Of a DNA stretch of 64,000 nucleotides, positions 11,888 to 23,147 are shown one piece after another. Source of the stretch: Perkinsus olseni (lineage: Eukaryota > Perkinsozoa > Perkinsida); assembly GCA_013115125.1 (NCBI GenBank), contig JABANN010000036.1:47924-111923 (forward strand). The letters run 5' to 3'. The notes beneath the pieces were generated by a model. The model had not been told where the DNA came from. It saw only the letters and a program-made list of their open reading frames with translations, and searched no databases. The position numbers and the translations under genes were made by a program. Each line of letters begins with the position of its first letter. The first letter of the stretch is position 1.

Positions 11888-12676
11888 TTAATGAGAACAC
11901 CGAAGCCCGTTCACTGACGAGCCATCCCACCCCAGTACACTACCATCCCTAGCACATCTAGTTAGCAGCTTCGCTATTCCTCCTCGGTCATGTCCTGCCT
12001 GCATCTGGGATTTCACCACATCCAATGGCCATACCAGACACCATGCCAAAGTCGATGCCACTCCTCCTTTCAAAAACGGGTGCGCGCCGAAAAAATCCGG
12101 GCTCTTCGCCTGGAAGGTCTCCGCAATTATAAAAAAGCTGCCCAGCAAAAGTACATTCCGCGCAAGCGTCGCCGAAGCACCAATGGTGAGGTCGCCGGCC
12201 TTGTACGAGCCACCCAGCTGTCGCCTTGTCTTGATGAGCTCCAACGGGGCCTCCACAACAGCGCGGGAGAGACCCGAAGCAAGACCCCCTGCGATTATTA
12301 CGCGGGGCTCCAGGAAGCCTCCGAGCTTGGTGTGCTCAAACCACGTTTCTCTCAGGCCTGCATAGACCACGCCGTAGGAGGCGAACTGTAGCGACCGAAA
12401 TATAAGACTTCCACAAAAAGGTGGGAGGAAACCCCTGTAAAGGCCTCGAGGCCCCTGTTCCCTCACTGTGGTCAGGAACGTTCCTACAGACCCAGTACGG
12501 CGGAATTCAGGCTGAGCTTGCATTTTCGTCTTGACGGTGTCCAGCGGATGGCCGACAATCACACTAGTCCCTCCATACAGTACCCCGCAGCCGAGTGACC
12601 ACAGACCCTCCCGAAACGCCGATCCAGATCCGACCAGCCGACCCGTGTCCTCCGAAGGTTTCCGAAGATCAGTCAT
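11888..12676 (-). CDS. Mitochondrial carrier family (SLC25) protein
   Basis: Inner-membrane solute carrier. Three signature motifs of the family stand at the expected spacing: HPLDTVKTKMQ (about residues 43-53), APLELIKTRRQ (143-153) and WPLDVVKSQMQ (216-226), each ending the odd-numbered helix of a repeat, with GLYRGF after the first. It is uninterrupted by introns. At 262 residues it is shorter than the usual 290-320. The end after the third signature (GLRCSH) lacks the expected last helix, so either a 3' exon was missed or the gene is truncated. The start is the first Met, about 23 residues before helix 1. Transported molecule unknown. Confidence 0.85.
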   Translation of the reverse strand: MTDLRKPSEDTGRLVGSGSAFREGLWSLGCGVLYGGTSVIVGHPLDTVKTKMQAQPEFRRTGSVGTFLTTVREQGPRGLYRGFLPPFCGSLIFRSLQFASYGVVYAGLRETWFEHTKLGGFLEPRVIIAGGLASGLSRAVVEAPLELIKTRRQLGGSYKAGDLTIGASATLARNVLLLGSFFIIAETFQAKSPDFFGAHPFLKGGVASTLAWCLVWPLDVVKSQMQAGHDRGGIAKLLTRCARDGSVLGWDGSSVNGLRCSH

Positions 12677-12964
12677 GAAAAAACTGACGACGGCGAGACA
12701 AGCAGTACGATCTCCAGAAAACGCCAGCTGTCGCCCAGCGTGTCAATGACTGAGCGCTCAAAGCGAGAGGCACGCCCTCCCCCCTCCTTCGTGAGGACTT
12801 CGGGAACTCCATCATCACCTACTCCCACATTCACAACTTGACACACAAGACGTTCAGCTTCAGAGAATCCAAATCAAACAGTGACTCTGTTTCCTACAAG
12901 AGGCGCTAAACAAGGGTGTATCATCAACATATCAGATTAAATCGGGTAAAGCCCATCGGCTATC

Positions 12965-15706
12965 TTACATGTACTTGAGCAAGAAGAACACCTGAAAATG
13001 ACACAAGCACAATACACGTCATAGCAGGCACAAGCAGTGTCACCATCATAGCAGCAGGCTGCCCGGTGAAGCAAAAGGTGATCCAGAAGATACAGTTGCC
13101 AAGGTTCGGCCTGTCCCTGATGAACTTCTTATCCGTGAGGACCATCAGTGGGACCTAAGCAGGGCAAATCCAACAGCCACTCTCCTATCACAATGACCAC
13201 TAACCTGTGCTATGAACATCTGCGTGACCAGAGTGTAGAACGGCAGGCCGAAGGGTATCATAGACACGTACTCATGCAGGACACCAGAGAACACCTGACA
13301 GCAGTATCGTCTGATTCAACAGCTCCGCTGAGTTCCCTACGAAGCAGAGCATTCCGGCGACGTCCTGTGAGCAACCAAACCTCCTCGCAGGGACGTACAT
13401 GTGACGGAGGATGAAGTAATGTACCTATTGAGTAGTAGCGGTAGACGGGAGAGAGACAGAGGGGAAGCGTACGGGAAGATTCCACTTCTGCCAGTATTCT
13501 CTGAAGCTGACGGAGTTCCACCAGTCCAAGTAGAACTCGCGATCTCCGAATCTGGTCAACTCGGCCAGAATATCTAAGGTTGACGCGTGCATGATACGGA
13601 TTAGCTACCAAAGCATCTTGCACTTACTCATCCAAGTGTGAAAGAGAGTGAAGAACATGAGCAGCCAACAGTACAGGTTCGGCACGGCCAGCTTCAGTAC
13701 ACGCTCCGCGACAATCCTACTCGAGACCGATAAGAATCGCCACGTCGCGCTACATTTATTACAAAGCACTCTCGCGCCAGCTCTGGGAGTCCATTAGCAT
13801 TATCCGAGCGTTGAGGAGGATGGGCAGCATGTACCTACAATCAAGACAACTCCCATCATCCAACAGCGCCAAGCTTGGCCCCTGCAAAAATTAAGATTCT
13901 CATTCTAAGGGCGTTTGATATCATCTGCGCAATCGCATGAATATTCGACGCGCCACTATAGCCTGAGTTGCTCCTAGGAAGCTACTGTAAGGTCCCCTCT
14001 CAGGCATGCTGCCTGTCCCAAGGACTGACGATCCTATCTCCATCAATCTTCGAGGCGATTTATGCACATTCAACGAGAGGAAGGCTGAAAAGGTTCACGA
14101 CCCTCATGAACCTGTGTCTAGGAATGCTACCAGGCGGAATATTTCTGACCACCTGACCTGCTGCCACGAGCGCGCTAAGGAGGCCCTTCTCCAACTTACT
14201 GTTGCATGATGATGAGCTGCAGTGCTAGACAGAAGAGCAGTAGTGCTGTGTACTTCAATAAACGCATCCACTGAAGAGAACGACGCCATCGAAAGGGCCA
14301 AAGTAGAAAGGCTGCACTCACGTTGCGATGAGGGTATCGAGGGTACCATAGCTGATAACAGAGCGTGGGATAGGCGATGAACATGTACCTGGCTCGCGAT
14401 ACGTCGCCTACTAGAGCCCAGCGCTAGGGTACTACATATCCTTCAGAGAGAAGCAGCGAGGATACTTTCTGGCAACCTCAAGAGTCTCCTTCTCATCAGC
14501 GAGGAGCATCTATAAAGAAAGAGGTATGGATCTCAGCTCGGCGAAAACGGAGGAAACCTTCCTCCGTTCCTTTCGACCTTCCTCAGGAAGGCGACGATAC
14601 TACCTCTAGCTTGTTCTTCTTGACAGACCAGAATAGATCATGACAGACATGCCAGTAACTGATGCAAGCATGGAGCTAAGATACCACCGCCGCGATGCAC
14701 TGCGACCCACCTGACGATCTTCATAGCATAGGTTACCGAACAGCATAGCAGCCCCATGGCTAGGAGACCATGAGGTGCTGTGGCTGAAAGAATGTGCATC
14801 AGACGGGGTCCTGACCCGACAAGAGACTCCCTACTTTCAATGGTATACAGGGGTCCTATTAGCACTGCCAGCAAAACAGATAGCTGCAAAGCATTCGCTA
14901 ACCGACGGTCCTTCTGCCCCGGCGCGATGTACCTGCCATCGCAGTGAGAGTACCCCAGTCGAATGAGCTCTTGGTGACAGCGTCAACTCTAAAGAACAGC
15001 CTCATACTGTTGTTAACCCTCGGCGCGAATGATACCGGTCGTAGTATCATGGTTAAGTTGCACGACAATACCCCTCGGTTCTACCTCTCTATGATGTAGC
15101 TAAGAGCAGGGCAGCATAATACAAGAATGAGGGTGTAGACCAGAGGAAGATGATGACGAAGGTTGTTAATGGAAAGATACTCCCACGGTCTTAGCAGTAT
15201 GCCGTACTTGATGAGGTTTTCTAGAACCAGACGCAGGTTCAATGCCTGGTCAAAAAACGTATCCAAAACTCACCAGAGACCTCCACAAGAGAGAAAGATT
15301 CCGACGACCTACCACTAACAGCAGACACATGAGGTTCACGATACCGCGATAGTTGGTGCCCTTCGTGCTCATACCGAGAAGGGGGGCCTGAGAAGGTTCC
15401 AAAACGACAATCGTCAATCGCCTGATAGACCCGTGACCCGCATCCTACGCTGCACTTTCGGTTGACAACACGACCAAGTGGATGAGAGCGTCTGAGCCGA
15501 CGAAGCTCCTTCTCGTGCTTGACCTCGTCCTCGCTCTTAGAAGGAACCGCCTTGGACTCCTTCTTCTGGTGGTGTGGCTAACACAGGCGCGGCTCCCAGC
15601 ACTACAGCAAAGAGAATGGCTAGCCCACCTGCTTGGGGACCTTCTCCACATCGCTTTGGTAGATGCTGCTGACCTGGTGGAACGTACCAGCCCTCTCAAC
15701 TGCCAT
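12965..15706 (-). CDS. DGAT1: DGAT1-type acyltransferase (MBOAT family)
   Basis: Diacylglycerol/sterol O-acyltransferase of the ER membrane, making triacylglycerol or steryl esters from acyl-CoA. Exon 1 (15629-15706) starts MAVERAG; exon 2 is charged and ends [12 protein letters not shown], like the cytosolic head of DGAT1. Further exons give [66 protein letters not shown], the catalytic His motif GVLHEYVSM (about 13.27 kb), then [19 protein letters not shown] and a last short exon ending FFLLKYM. All are in DGAT1 order. Introns are short GT-AG; one contains hairpins. A choice between DGAT1 and sterol acyltransferase rests on the [14 protein letters not shown]-like motifs and is fairly firm. 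Confidence 0.88.
14546..14591. repeat. Two adjacent hairpins in a DGAT1 intron
   Basis: Perfect 9-bp arms (14546-14554 and 14560-14568) are followed by perfect 7-bp arms (14577-14583 and 14585-14591). They resemble the hairpin rows at 4.1 and 41.1 kb in layout, not in sequence. Confidence 0.85.
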
Positions 15707-16159
15707 ACGCTTCAGTTCCTTTTTCGAATCCTCTCCTAGTTCAGTCGACTTCGAACCTGACCATACTACCCTTCACGCTAGGCCGCCTTAGCCTCCCCAT
15801 TTCACCTTTTTCTGACATCTCTTTCAACGCGTCCGCGGCGTTAGAGAAAAAACTAGTCATACAAGGAAACCTGATCCGTCTGGCCGATCCAAATTCTCGC
15901 CCTCCCTTAAATCCCCCCTCTTCTCGAGCAATGCCACCGAGAGGGCCTGCTAAACGCTAGTAGCACGGGTAGCATCGTGACTGCTAAAATGCGCTCACGC
16001 GCGGCGTAAAATAATCGATTACAATGGCGCGCGCTTTTTCCCGAATACGATCGGCGCAAGATCGCTTGCGATTGGTTCAGTGACTGAAAAGTGCTGACGC
16101 GGATGCTCTCTTCGCAGCTATTACTACATTAAATTTTGTTCGCACTACGCCACTCTCCC
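15707..16159. promoter_or_regulatory. Shared upstream region of divergent genes
   Basis: This 450-bp region separates the start of the DGAT1-type gene (minus) from the start of the coiled-coil gene (plus), so it should carry both promoters. I see no certain TATA box or initiator. A partly symmetric gctagtag/gactgct stretch lies near 15955-15990. Confidence 0.5.
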
Positions 16160-19100
16160 ATGGCCGTACTGCGTACCACTATCGCCACTATTCTGTAAGA
16201 CTATTGAGCCTCCGCAGGGCTCTTTCGAAGATTCCTCTACGACCAGCGCCCCTGCCTTTCTCAGGTCTTTGTCGTCAGCCTCGGCCCTGTTAGCCCCCGA
16301 GCAGGTTATCACCACCAAAGTCATCCCTCAGAGTAGAGCCTCGGTCAACTCGTTCGACTTTGTTACCGTTTTCATGACAGATGTGACCAGCTCGCTGATT
16401 CAATCCCTCCAGAACGCCGAGTCCAACCTCATTAAGATCGAGAACGACCAGCGATGGGCCACCTGCCAAGCCAACCAGAAAGACTGGAACTGCCAAAAAG
16501 TTCGGTACGTCGGCGCTGTCATTCAGTCCCTGAGTGTACGGTATGTTCCTTCAGATGGGAGGCCTTGAAGGTCCTCGCTAAGGACCAGGTGGACGTGGCT
16601 ATCCTGATCCAAAAAGCCTTCGACATAGTACTGGCCGTCACCAAGGGTATCAAAGGCCGCGAGACTGACGTAGACCAGCTCAAGGACGCTCTCAGTACGT
16701 TGTCATGAGGCTGTTGTCTCGCTTGGGAGTGCTCTAACTTACTTTCCCTCAGACGGCCCCGATGGTCTCGTGCAAAGGGCCAAGACTGTCGCCGACGGTA
16801 TCCTTCACACGAAGGTAAGACTCGAACACTTCCCCTTGCTACCGGAAGTGCATTCCCCCTGTCTTTTCAGTCCACCATTCACGACCAAGCCGAAGCGGTC
16901 AGCACTCAAGTGAAGAATCTTGCTGATCAGCTCAAGGCTGAGACGACGATGATCCAGGAGGTGAGATAAGATTCCTTCTCAAGGCTGGATGGTCCTCTGG
17001 ATGCCATGGTGTCGCATTTACAACATCCTCTTGCTCAGCACGTGGAAACGAAGCTCAAGAACCTCAACGCGGCCAGTGCGAAGCTCATGAACGACCAGAT
17101 GGGGCTCGAGGTGAGCTGCGATGGCTTTGCTCGTGACTGCTGTTGGGGAGAATGATATCCTGCTCAGATGAAAGCCCTTCAAACTAGCGCTGAGACGGTC
17201 AACGCTGAGGAGGCTAGCATTGCTCAGCAAGCCACACAAAATGCTAACCAGACCAACGCTGAGATTGAGCAGACGCGCGGCGAAGTATCTGAATTTGCCG
17301 CGAGCGTTCGCGATGAGTTCGATCAACTCGGACAGAGCCTCGATGAAGAGGAAGATACGATCAAAGCCGAGGAGCAGGATAGCAAACAGAAAGACAGGGA
17401 CCTGAAGCACTCAGTGAAGGCAGACCTACAGGCCAGCGTCCATGCCATGCAGGAGAAGGCCGAGCATTATCTGGATGGCGTCCAGAAGCAGCTTGATGAG
17501 AAGCTGGCTACTACCTCTAAAGAGCTGGAGGCACATAGAGAGCAGAGTTTGGAAGCGTCCGAGAAGGAACAGAAGTCGACGAATGAGGAGATCATTAACG
17601 AACTGAACAGCATCAACTCAAAGATTGACAGGCTCCATGAGCAGACCAAAGGTGACGTCAGTGCCTTGGAAAAGAAGAACAATGCGACTCTGGGGAGTAT
17701 CAAAAGTACGCAGGAGAGGACACTCAAGGATGTCCAGCGGACTACCGACGAGAACGCTGCTGGCGTGAATGCACTGGATGAGGAGGCCAAGGCGGTCCGA
17801 GCTGAGTCCGAGGCTGAGCTGGATCAAGCCAAGATGAGCCACGCACAGGACTTCAAGGACTTGCAGAGCAACGTGGCCAACGCCCAGCGGAATATGGCCC
17901 GGGATGCGACCGCTCAATTCGATAAGGCCAATCAGGAGATCGCCGCCAGAGGGGCAGAGGCTAAGCAGAAGGGCATGCAGGACTCGAAGGAGCTCGACGC
18001 CCAGATCAACAGTCTGAAGGTGTACACAGCCAGAGGAGGGAAGAAGAATGCTGAAGGCCTCGGTGATGCCATCACTGAAGTTGACCACATGAAGAACCTT
18101 CTGGGCGGGATGATCAAGTCTGGCGGTGATTCTAACGACCTTCGAAGACAAATGGTGGAGAGTATGTTCGATGCTGAACTCCATGATACTGAGCAGACCA
18201 AGAGCGACATGGCTAGCAGTGCGGCGAAGCGAGATCATGCGCTGAGTCGGTCTCTCTCGAAGGAGATGAGCGATGCGAACAAGCTGCGTCACGAGGAGAT
18301 GCGCAGGGCGAGGGACTCTCAGGATACTGCAGTGTAAGTTGGACGACCTCTGCATGCCTGCCAGTTAGTGGCTGCGCTCTCATCTGCAGGAACAGACTGC
18401 AGCAACGGCAGATCTTGAACAGCCAGAAGTCTCAAGGAGACATGAGGAGGCTCGGATTCGCAGTCGAGGAGCTCGAGGGGGGCGTCGAGGAGCAGAAAAA
18501 TGCGGGCGATGTAGCCGATATGGTTACTCTGCGTTGGCAGCAAGTGAACTGGTTCGTCTCAGAATCTCGCCCAATGGATCAGCCGCGTGGATGCCTCGTC
18601 CGAGGATTCAATGAAGAACCTCGGCGCTCAGATTGAGTCGTCTAAGGCCCTGGAGAAGAGCGAGATCGGTGAGTATTCAGTGTTAGGTCCGCACGGGTCG
18701 ATGGATGGGAAGCGTTTCAGACAGTGTTCGGGACAAGATGGCCGCCGACTATGCTTCTCTTACTGATGAGGAGAAGTCGGCTATTGGCAGCAAGAAGCAG
18801 AAGATCATGACAGCCTTCACTTCTGACCTTTCCGACGCTCAAGCCAAGACACACGTAAGTCTTCGGCCGGCCCGACGCTGCCCCCTCGACCGATCATCTC
18901 TCCTCTGCAGGACACCATGAACAAGCTACAGAGCAGCGCTGACAGGCAGAAGCAACTGCTTGCTAATGATCGCATTGATGTTGATAAATTACTGAAGGAA
19001 ACGCAGGAGTTCGAGACTACGGTAGCTGGTACATCTTCGTAGGACTCGAAGTGAGGATTGCTGTCGCTCAGGGAAAATCTGATTTCGAGCAGCTAGAGTC

Positions 19101-21403
19101 AGCGCTGGCACAGAAGACGGATGATGCTAATATTCAACGTCAACAGAAAATTAGCGAAGTGCAGGAGAGCGAGACGAAGGAGATGGACCACTTCAAGAGC
19201 CGGATGGCGGACATCATCAAGCAGGCTGCTGCAACCACCGAGGCCAGGGGGAACAAGCAGTTCGAGTTGCAGAAGCAGGCGCTCGACAAACTGGCTAGTC
19301 AGCTGCATGCTCAGAGTGCTGAGAGCGAGAAGGTGCAGAGCTTCGCTAAGAAAGAGGCCGAGAAGTTCGGGGCCGATGCTCACCGGTTCAACGAACGTCT
19401 GGGGAAGGCTAAGAGTACTTTGAGCGAGGAAAGCAAAAAGCAGTTCGACGATCTGCGCAACTTCAAAAACAAGGTTGACACTTGGTCCACTGATTTGAAG
19501 GGCGACTTGGCTAAGGGAGAGAAGGTCATCGGCCAGGCCATGCATGATATCCCGAAGGCTACTGCGGAGAAGACGAGCAGGATGAAAGAGGATATCAGCA
19601 GGATGGAGCAGAACACTCGAGGCACTGTTGCTACGTTCGCTAAGAATTTCGAAAGCATGAGGAGTGCCATCAACCAGCACAGAGACGAGCAGAATGCCAG
19701 GCGGGCTAGGGCTGTCATAGCGCTCAATGAGGCCATCCTTGCGGGGAAGACGGGACTCTTGGAGCAGCTTGTCGGATCGCAGCTGAGCAACGCCGAGGGT
19801 ACAAAGGAAATGAGCAAGGTACGTTCGCTAGCCGTGGTCGAACTCTCATGGATTTTTGGTATCAGCTTCTCGCCAGCCTCGCCGGCGATCTCGGTCTGGT
19901 GAAGGCAGAGGGAGGCAGCAAGCTGCATGATATCATGAACGAAGTCCTCCAGCTTGGCACCAACACCGGTGGTCTGTACAAGCACATGCAGACTGGTCTT
20001 GGCAAGGAGATGTCCTTGCTCGATCATCAGCGTCGTATTGATGCGATGCAGAACGAGGATGCTATTCATGGTCGTATTCATGCCGGGATGGTAGCAGTGG
20101 CGGCTACTGACTGGTATTTCCTTCAGGCTATGCGCTGATGGACGGCCGACGCCTCAGTGGCTTGGGCAACCAGGTCTCGTCGATGCTCTCGGACTTCCAC
20201 AAGGACTCTTCCATGGCCAACCTCGCCCTCGCTGGCGATAAGAAGGTACGGCCTACCGGTCTGCAGCAGCTTGCCCGATCTCTCCTCACTCAGGACGTCT
20301 ATGCGCTCGGCAGCCTTATTCAGGGCATGGGGGCTGATTCGAGACTCGAACTCACTAGGATGATCCACAAGATAGAGTGAGATCTCCCCACCAATGGTGT
20401 GGCCCCCAGGCGAACCTCCTCAGGTCCGGCGAGAGTACGATGTTGCAGGAGCTAGCAAGTCATCGTGACATCGACTTTAAGAAGATCTCGTCCGTTAAGG
20501 ATGTCGTGCAGGCCTTCGTTAAGGTCATCGAGGGCTACCTAGCCCACTCCCGGCTCGGCTTTGACGACGTAAATTGTGAACTTTTCAACTGTGAGTGTGA
20601 TGCTATCCCTTGCAGGTGCATTCGAAGATTGACGCTTTCCGTGTGTACCTCAACGGCAAGCTCCGAAGGGTAGGTTGTTCAGCGGTATCGTCTCTCGCAT
20701 GGAGGGGAGTGTCGTCGTCAGGCTGATGTGAAAATGCTCCTCATGTCGCATCAAGCAAAGGAGGCCTTGAGGAAAGCCCAGCAGAAACAGCAGGTGCTCG
20801 AGAGGAGAATGGAAGACGTTGGTGAGTATCTTAGGTCGACGAGAGGAGGATACGCTGATGGCTGGTTGCAGGAAAGAAACTGAAGAAGGACTTGTATGAC
20901 TTCCAGGAGGAGCACACTGATATGGAACAGCGCCATGAGAATGAGTACACTGAGCTGCAGAACGAAGTCAGAGAGAAGACCCACGAGCTGATGAACAAGC
21001 AGAGGAACATGACGGCCCAGATCAAGGCGATGATGAGAGAGGAAGATCAATTCATGGAGTCCAAGATCACGGTGAGCCGCTGCCGCGCATCTCGCCACGG
21101 AATCATTTCCCTTCTGTTTGTGTAGGAAGTTCGCAACAAGATTCGCGCTAGTAAACCTCCGGAGCACACCGTCAATGGCCTCCCCACCGGCGTCAGGGAT
21201 GTTGCCGGTAAGATTATTATCGACAGCGAAGTGACAGGAATAACCGGACACGTTTTTCAGAATCTCCCGATGCTGCCAGCAGCGGTTGGTGGGCGAGCTT
21301 CCTCTCTCGAGGCAGTCCCAGCAAGAAGAGCGATAAGAAGGCCGGCCAGAGTGACAAGGCTACACTCAGTGACACGAAAGTGCATGACTTCAGCGGCCGA
21401 TGA
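16160..21403 (+). CDS. Secreted giant coiled-coil protein, 21 exons
   Basis: Exon 1 (16160-16194) and the start of exon 2 encode MAVLRTTIATIL..SASALLA, a clear signal peptide, so the protein enters the ER. The rest is almost wholly heptad-like, rich in Glu, Lys, Ala, Gln and Asp: a long rod. My 21-exon model sums to 4,167 nt, an exact multiple of three (1,388 residues), with every intron GT-AG and 40-70 bp; the largest exons are 17168-18333 and 19072-19818. Other exons lie at 16265-16504, 16555-16694, 16753-16814, 16871-16960, 17039-17110, 18390-18522, 18563-18668, 18721-18854, 18911-19021, 19866-20070, 20127-20245, 20294-20376, 20424-20568, 20616-20669, 20722-20821, 20872-21071, 21126-21207 and 21261-21403. 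The tail is Ser/Lys/Asp-rich and ends HDFSGR. No family recognised; an extracellular, vesicular or cell-wall structural role is an inference. Confidence 0.85.
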
Positions 21404-21546
21404 TTACTCATCACCACATCACTATGTGATAGACCAATATGGTGTCATGATACTCCTATTCCTCTTGTGTTGGTATTACTGTCAGGGTGCGTAACCCCAA
21501 ATAAAGACAGCTCCTATATGTAAGTCGTGTCGCGGCAGCTGCGGCC

Positions 21547-21599
21547 GTACTGAAATACCGCACCGCATTCAACGGCTCTTCGAGTGCGGTATTCCGTAC
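21547..21599. terminator. Hairpin between convergent genes
   Basis: Inverted repeat with arms of about 16 bp (21547-21563 and 21584-21599, one bulge) and a 20-nt loop. It lies between the convergent 3' ends of the coiled-coil gene and the rRNA methyltransferase gene. It may act in 3' end formation for either, or be one more of the many hairpins in this window. Confidence 0.5.
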
Positions 21600-21659
21600 C
21601 GTACCAAAGAGACGTTATGTCCATCCCTAGTGCGGAAGAGATTGTTGTAGCGCAACCCA

Positions 21660-22943
21660 TCAATTACACACAGAAACTGGCTCAGAAAAAACTCGGCATA
21701 ACCATGTATCCACATTAGCCACTTTCACTTTGGTCACATCATCGCCGTGAGGGTGACAGCCGAGGGCCGCCACATCATCCGCCGAGGCGACGGCGATGAC
21801 GCCATTTGAGCCATCAGCACGCAAGAACTCCTCTATTGAACGTATGAGGCTCCTGCTGCGACTCAGTCGGAGGCCGAAAGGCGGGTTGGTTATCATCGTG
21901 ACAGGGGCGCCACCGTACAGGCTGGACAGCTTCCCCCAGTCGAATGCTTGCACGGGGACAGTGGCCATACCACAAAGACGAGTGAGAGGCTCAAGGTTCG
22001 ACCGAGCATAGTCTACCATCCTGGAGTCGTTGTCGAAGCCTGCGATCAGCGGTCCAGTACTGCCGAGCTGAATCTTGGAATCTTCTTCTTCTATCGTGTG
22101 GCGCCACTCCTCTTCATCGAACTCCTCACCTACAGTGCACGCCCGGAAGCTATCCGATGGCGGCAGCAGTTCCCGCATTGATGGATCGCGATATGCAGGA
22201 TTGAAGTACTGCGCTGGTACCTTCATCAGCCGCATAAGATACTCCAAAATAATCGTCCCGCTCCCACAGAAGGGGTCGATGACAGGCCGGCCAGCAGTAC
22301 TGTCAGAGGCCATCGACACCATCGCTGCAGCGAGAGTCTCGTTCATCGGAGCGACGCCTTGTTTTTTACGCAACCCTCGAATGTGGAGGCTCCTGTCACC
22401 ATCACCAGCATAAACCCGGAACATATTTCCCTTCTCTGCTAGCAGCAATAAACGCACTTGATAATCGTCCCATTCAAGGCGAGCGTTTTGCCTTGCAGCG
22501 AGCATACCCCTCCAGCCTTCCAGAACGCCCTCCGTGAAATAAAAGTCACTACGCCTCGCTGGATTCCGACCGAAGACAGCCACGGTGCTTCCCCTCACCG
22601 CGCTAGGGTACTCAATCTCGTTCAAAAAGTTCTGTAGTGCATCTTCAGTAACCCCACGGTCGAGTCGGCTACTGCCTATATCCCGCCATATATGAGTGGC
22701 TAACCGCGATGTGTAGTGCAATCGGTATACGTCTCGGGCAGAGAGGGAACCCGACACAGTGACAGCACACGAGAAGGGCCTCTCAGTGGCGACGGATCGG
22801 CCCCGGCCGAGTATGGAAAGGACCTCCTTCTCAAGAAGTGACTCCAACCCGGCGATACACCGTAAAAGCAGACGCATAGCAACTGATATCGAGCTGGTTC
22901 CGCTAACCACTTGGGACGCAACACTGCGGAGGTCTGCGAACAA
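21660..22943 (-). CDS. THUMP-domain RlmL-like rRNA guanine methyltransferase
   Basis: SAM-dependent RNA m2G methyltransferase. One intronless frame of 427 residues, rare in this window. The N-terminal 180 residues fit a THUMP-type RNA-binding region (RCIAGLESLLEKEV). Then comes SLHIRGLRKKQGVAPMNETLAAAM (about 185-208), as in bacterial RlmL. The catalytic domain follows: DPFCGSGT (223-230), the acidic AGFDND strand (301-306) and the NPPFG catalytic motif (353-357). The similarity to bacterial RlmL and the lack of introns suggest organelle or bacterial ancestry and a role on large-subunit rRNA; the location in the cell is unproven. The hydrophobic-basic N-terminus could be a targeting signal. 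Confidence 0.85.
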   Translation of the reverse strand: MFADLRSVASQVVSGTSSISVAMRLLLRCIAGLESLLEKEVLSILGRGRSVATERPFSCAVTVSGSLSARDVYRLHYTSRLATHIWRDIGSSRLDRGVTEDALQNFLNEIEYPSAVRGSTVAVFGRNPARRSDFYFTEGVLEGWRGMLAARQNARLEWDDYQVRLLLLAEKGNMFRVYAGDGDRSLHIRGLRKKQGVAPMNETLAAAMVSMASDSTAGRPVIDPFCGSGTIILEYLMRLMKVPAQYFNPAYRDPSMRELLPPSDSFRACTVGEEFDEEEWRHTIEEEDSKIQLGSTGPLIAGFDNDSRMVDYARSNLEPLTRLCGMATVPVQAFDWGKLSSLYGGAPVTMITNPPFGLRLSRSRSLIRSIEEFLRADGSNGVIAVASADDVAALGCHPHGDDVTKVKVANVDTWLCRVFSEPVSVCN

Positions 22944-23147
22944 CGGTGGTAACTATAGTATCGTCGAGTAGAGCTCTCAGAAACTCGACAAACAAGCAAG
23001 AGCAGAGTTCGATCAATCACAGGAGGGACAGCAGGAAGAAGTCAATCGCTTCACTTCCGGGCGTAGTAATGAGGCTCGTCCAAGCTTCGGGGTGTCGCTT
23101 GGAAGACGTCATTTTCCAGATCCTGACCGGAATCAGTCACGACTCCG

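Noticed and set aside
17467-18355. Long minus-strand open frames opposite the coiled-coil exons
   Set aside because: They mirror the codon pattern of the plus-strand coiled coil and have no independent support.
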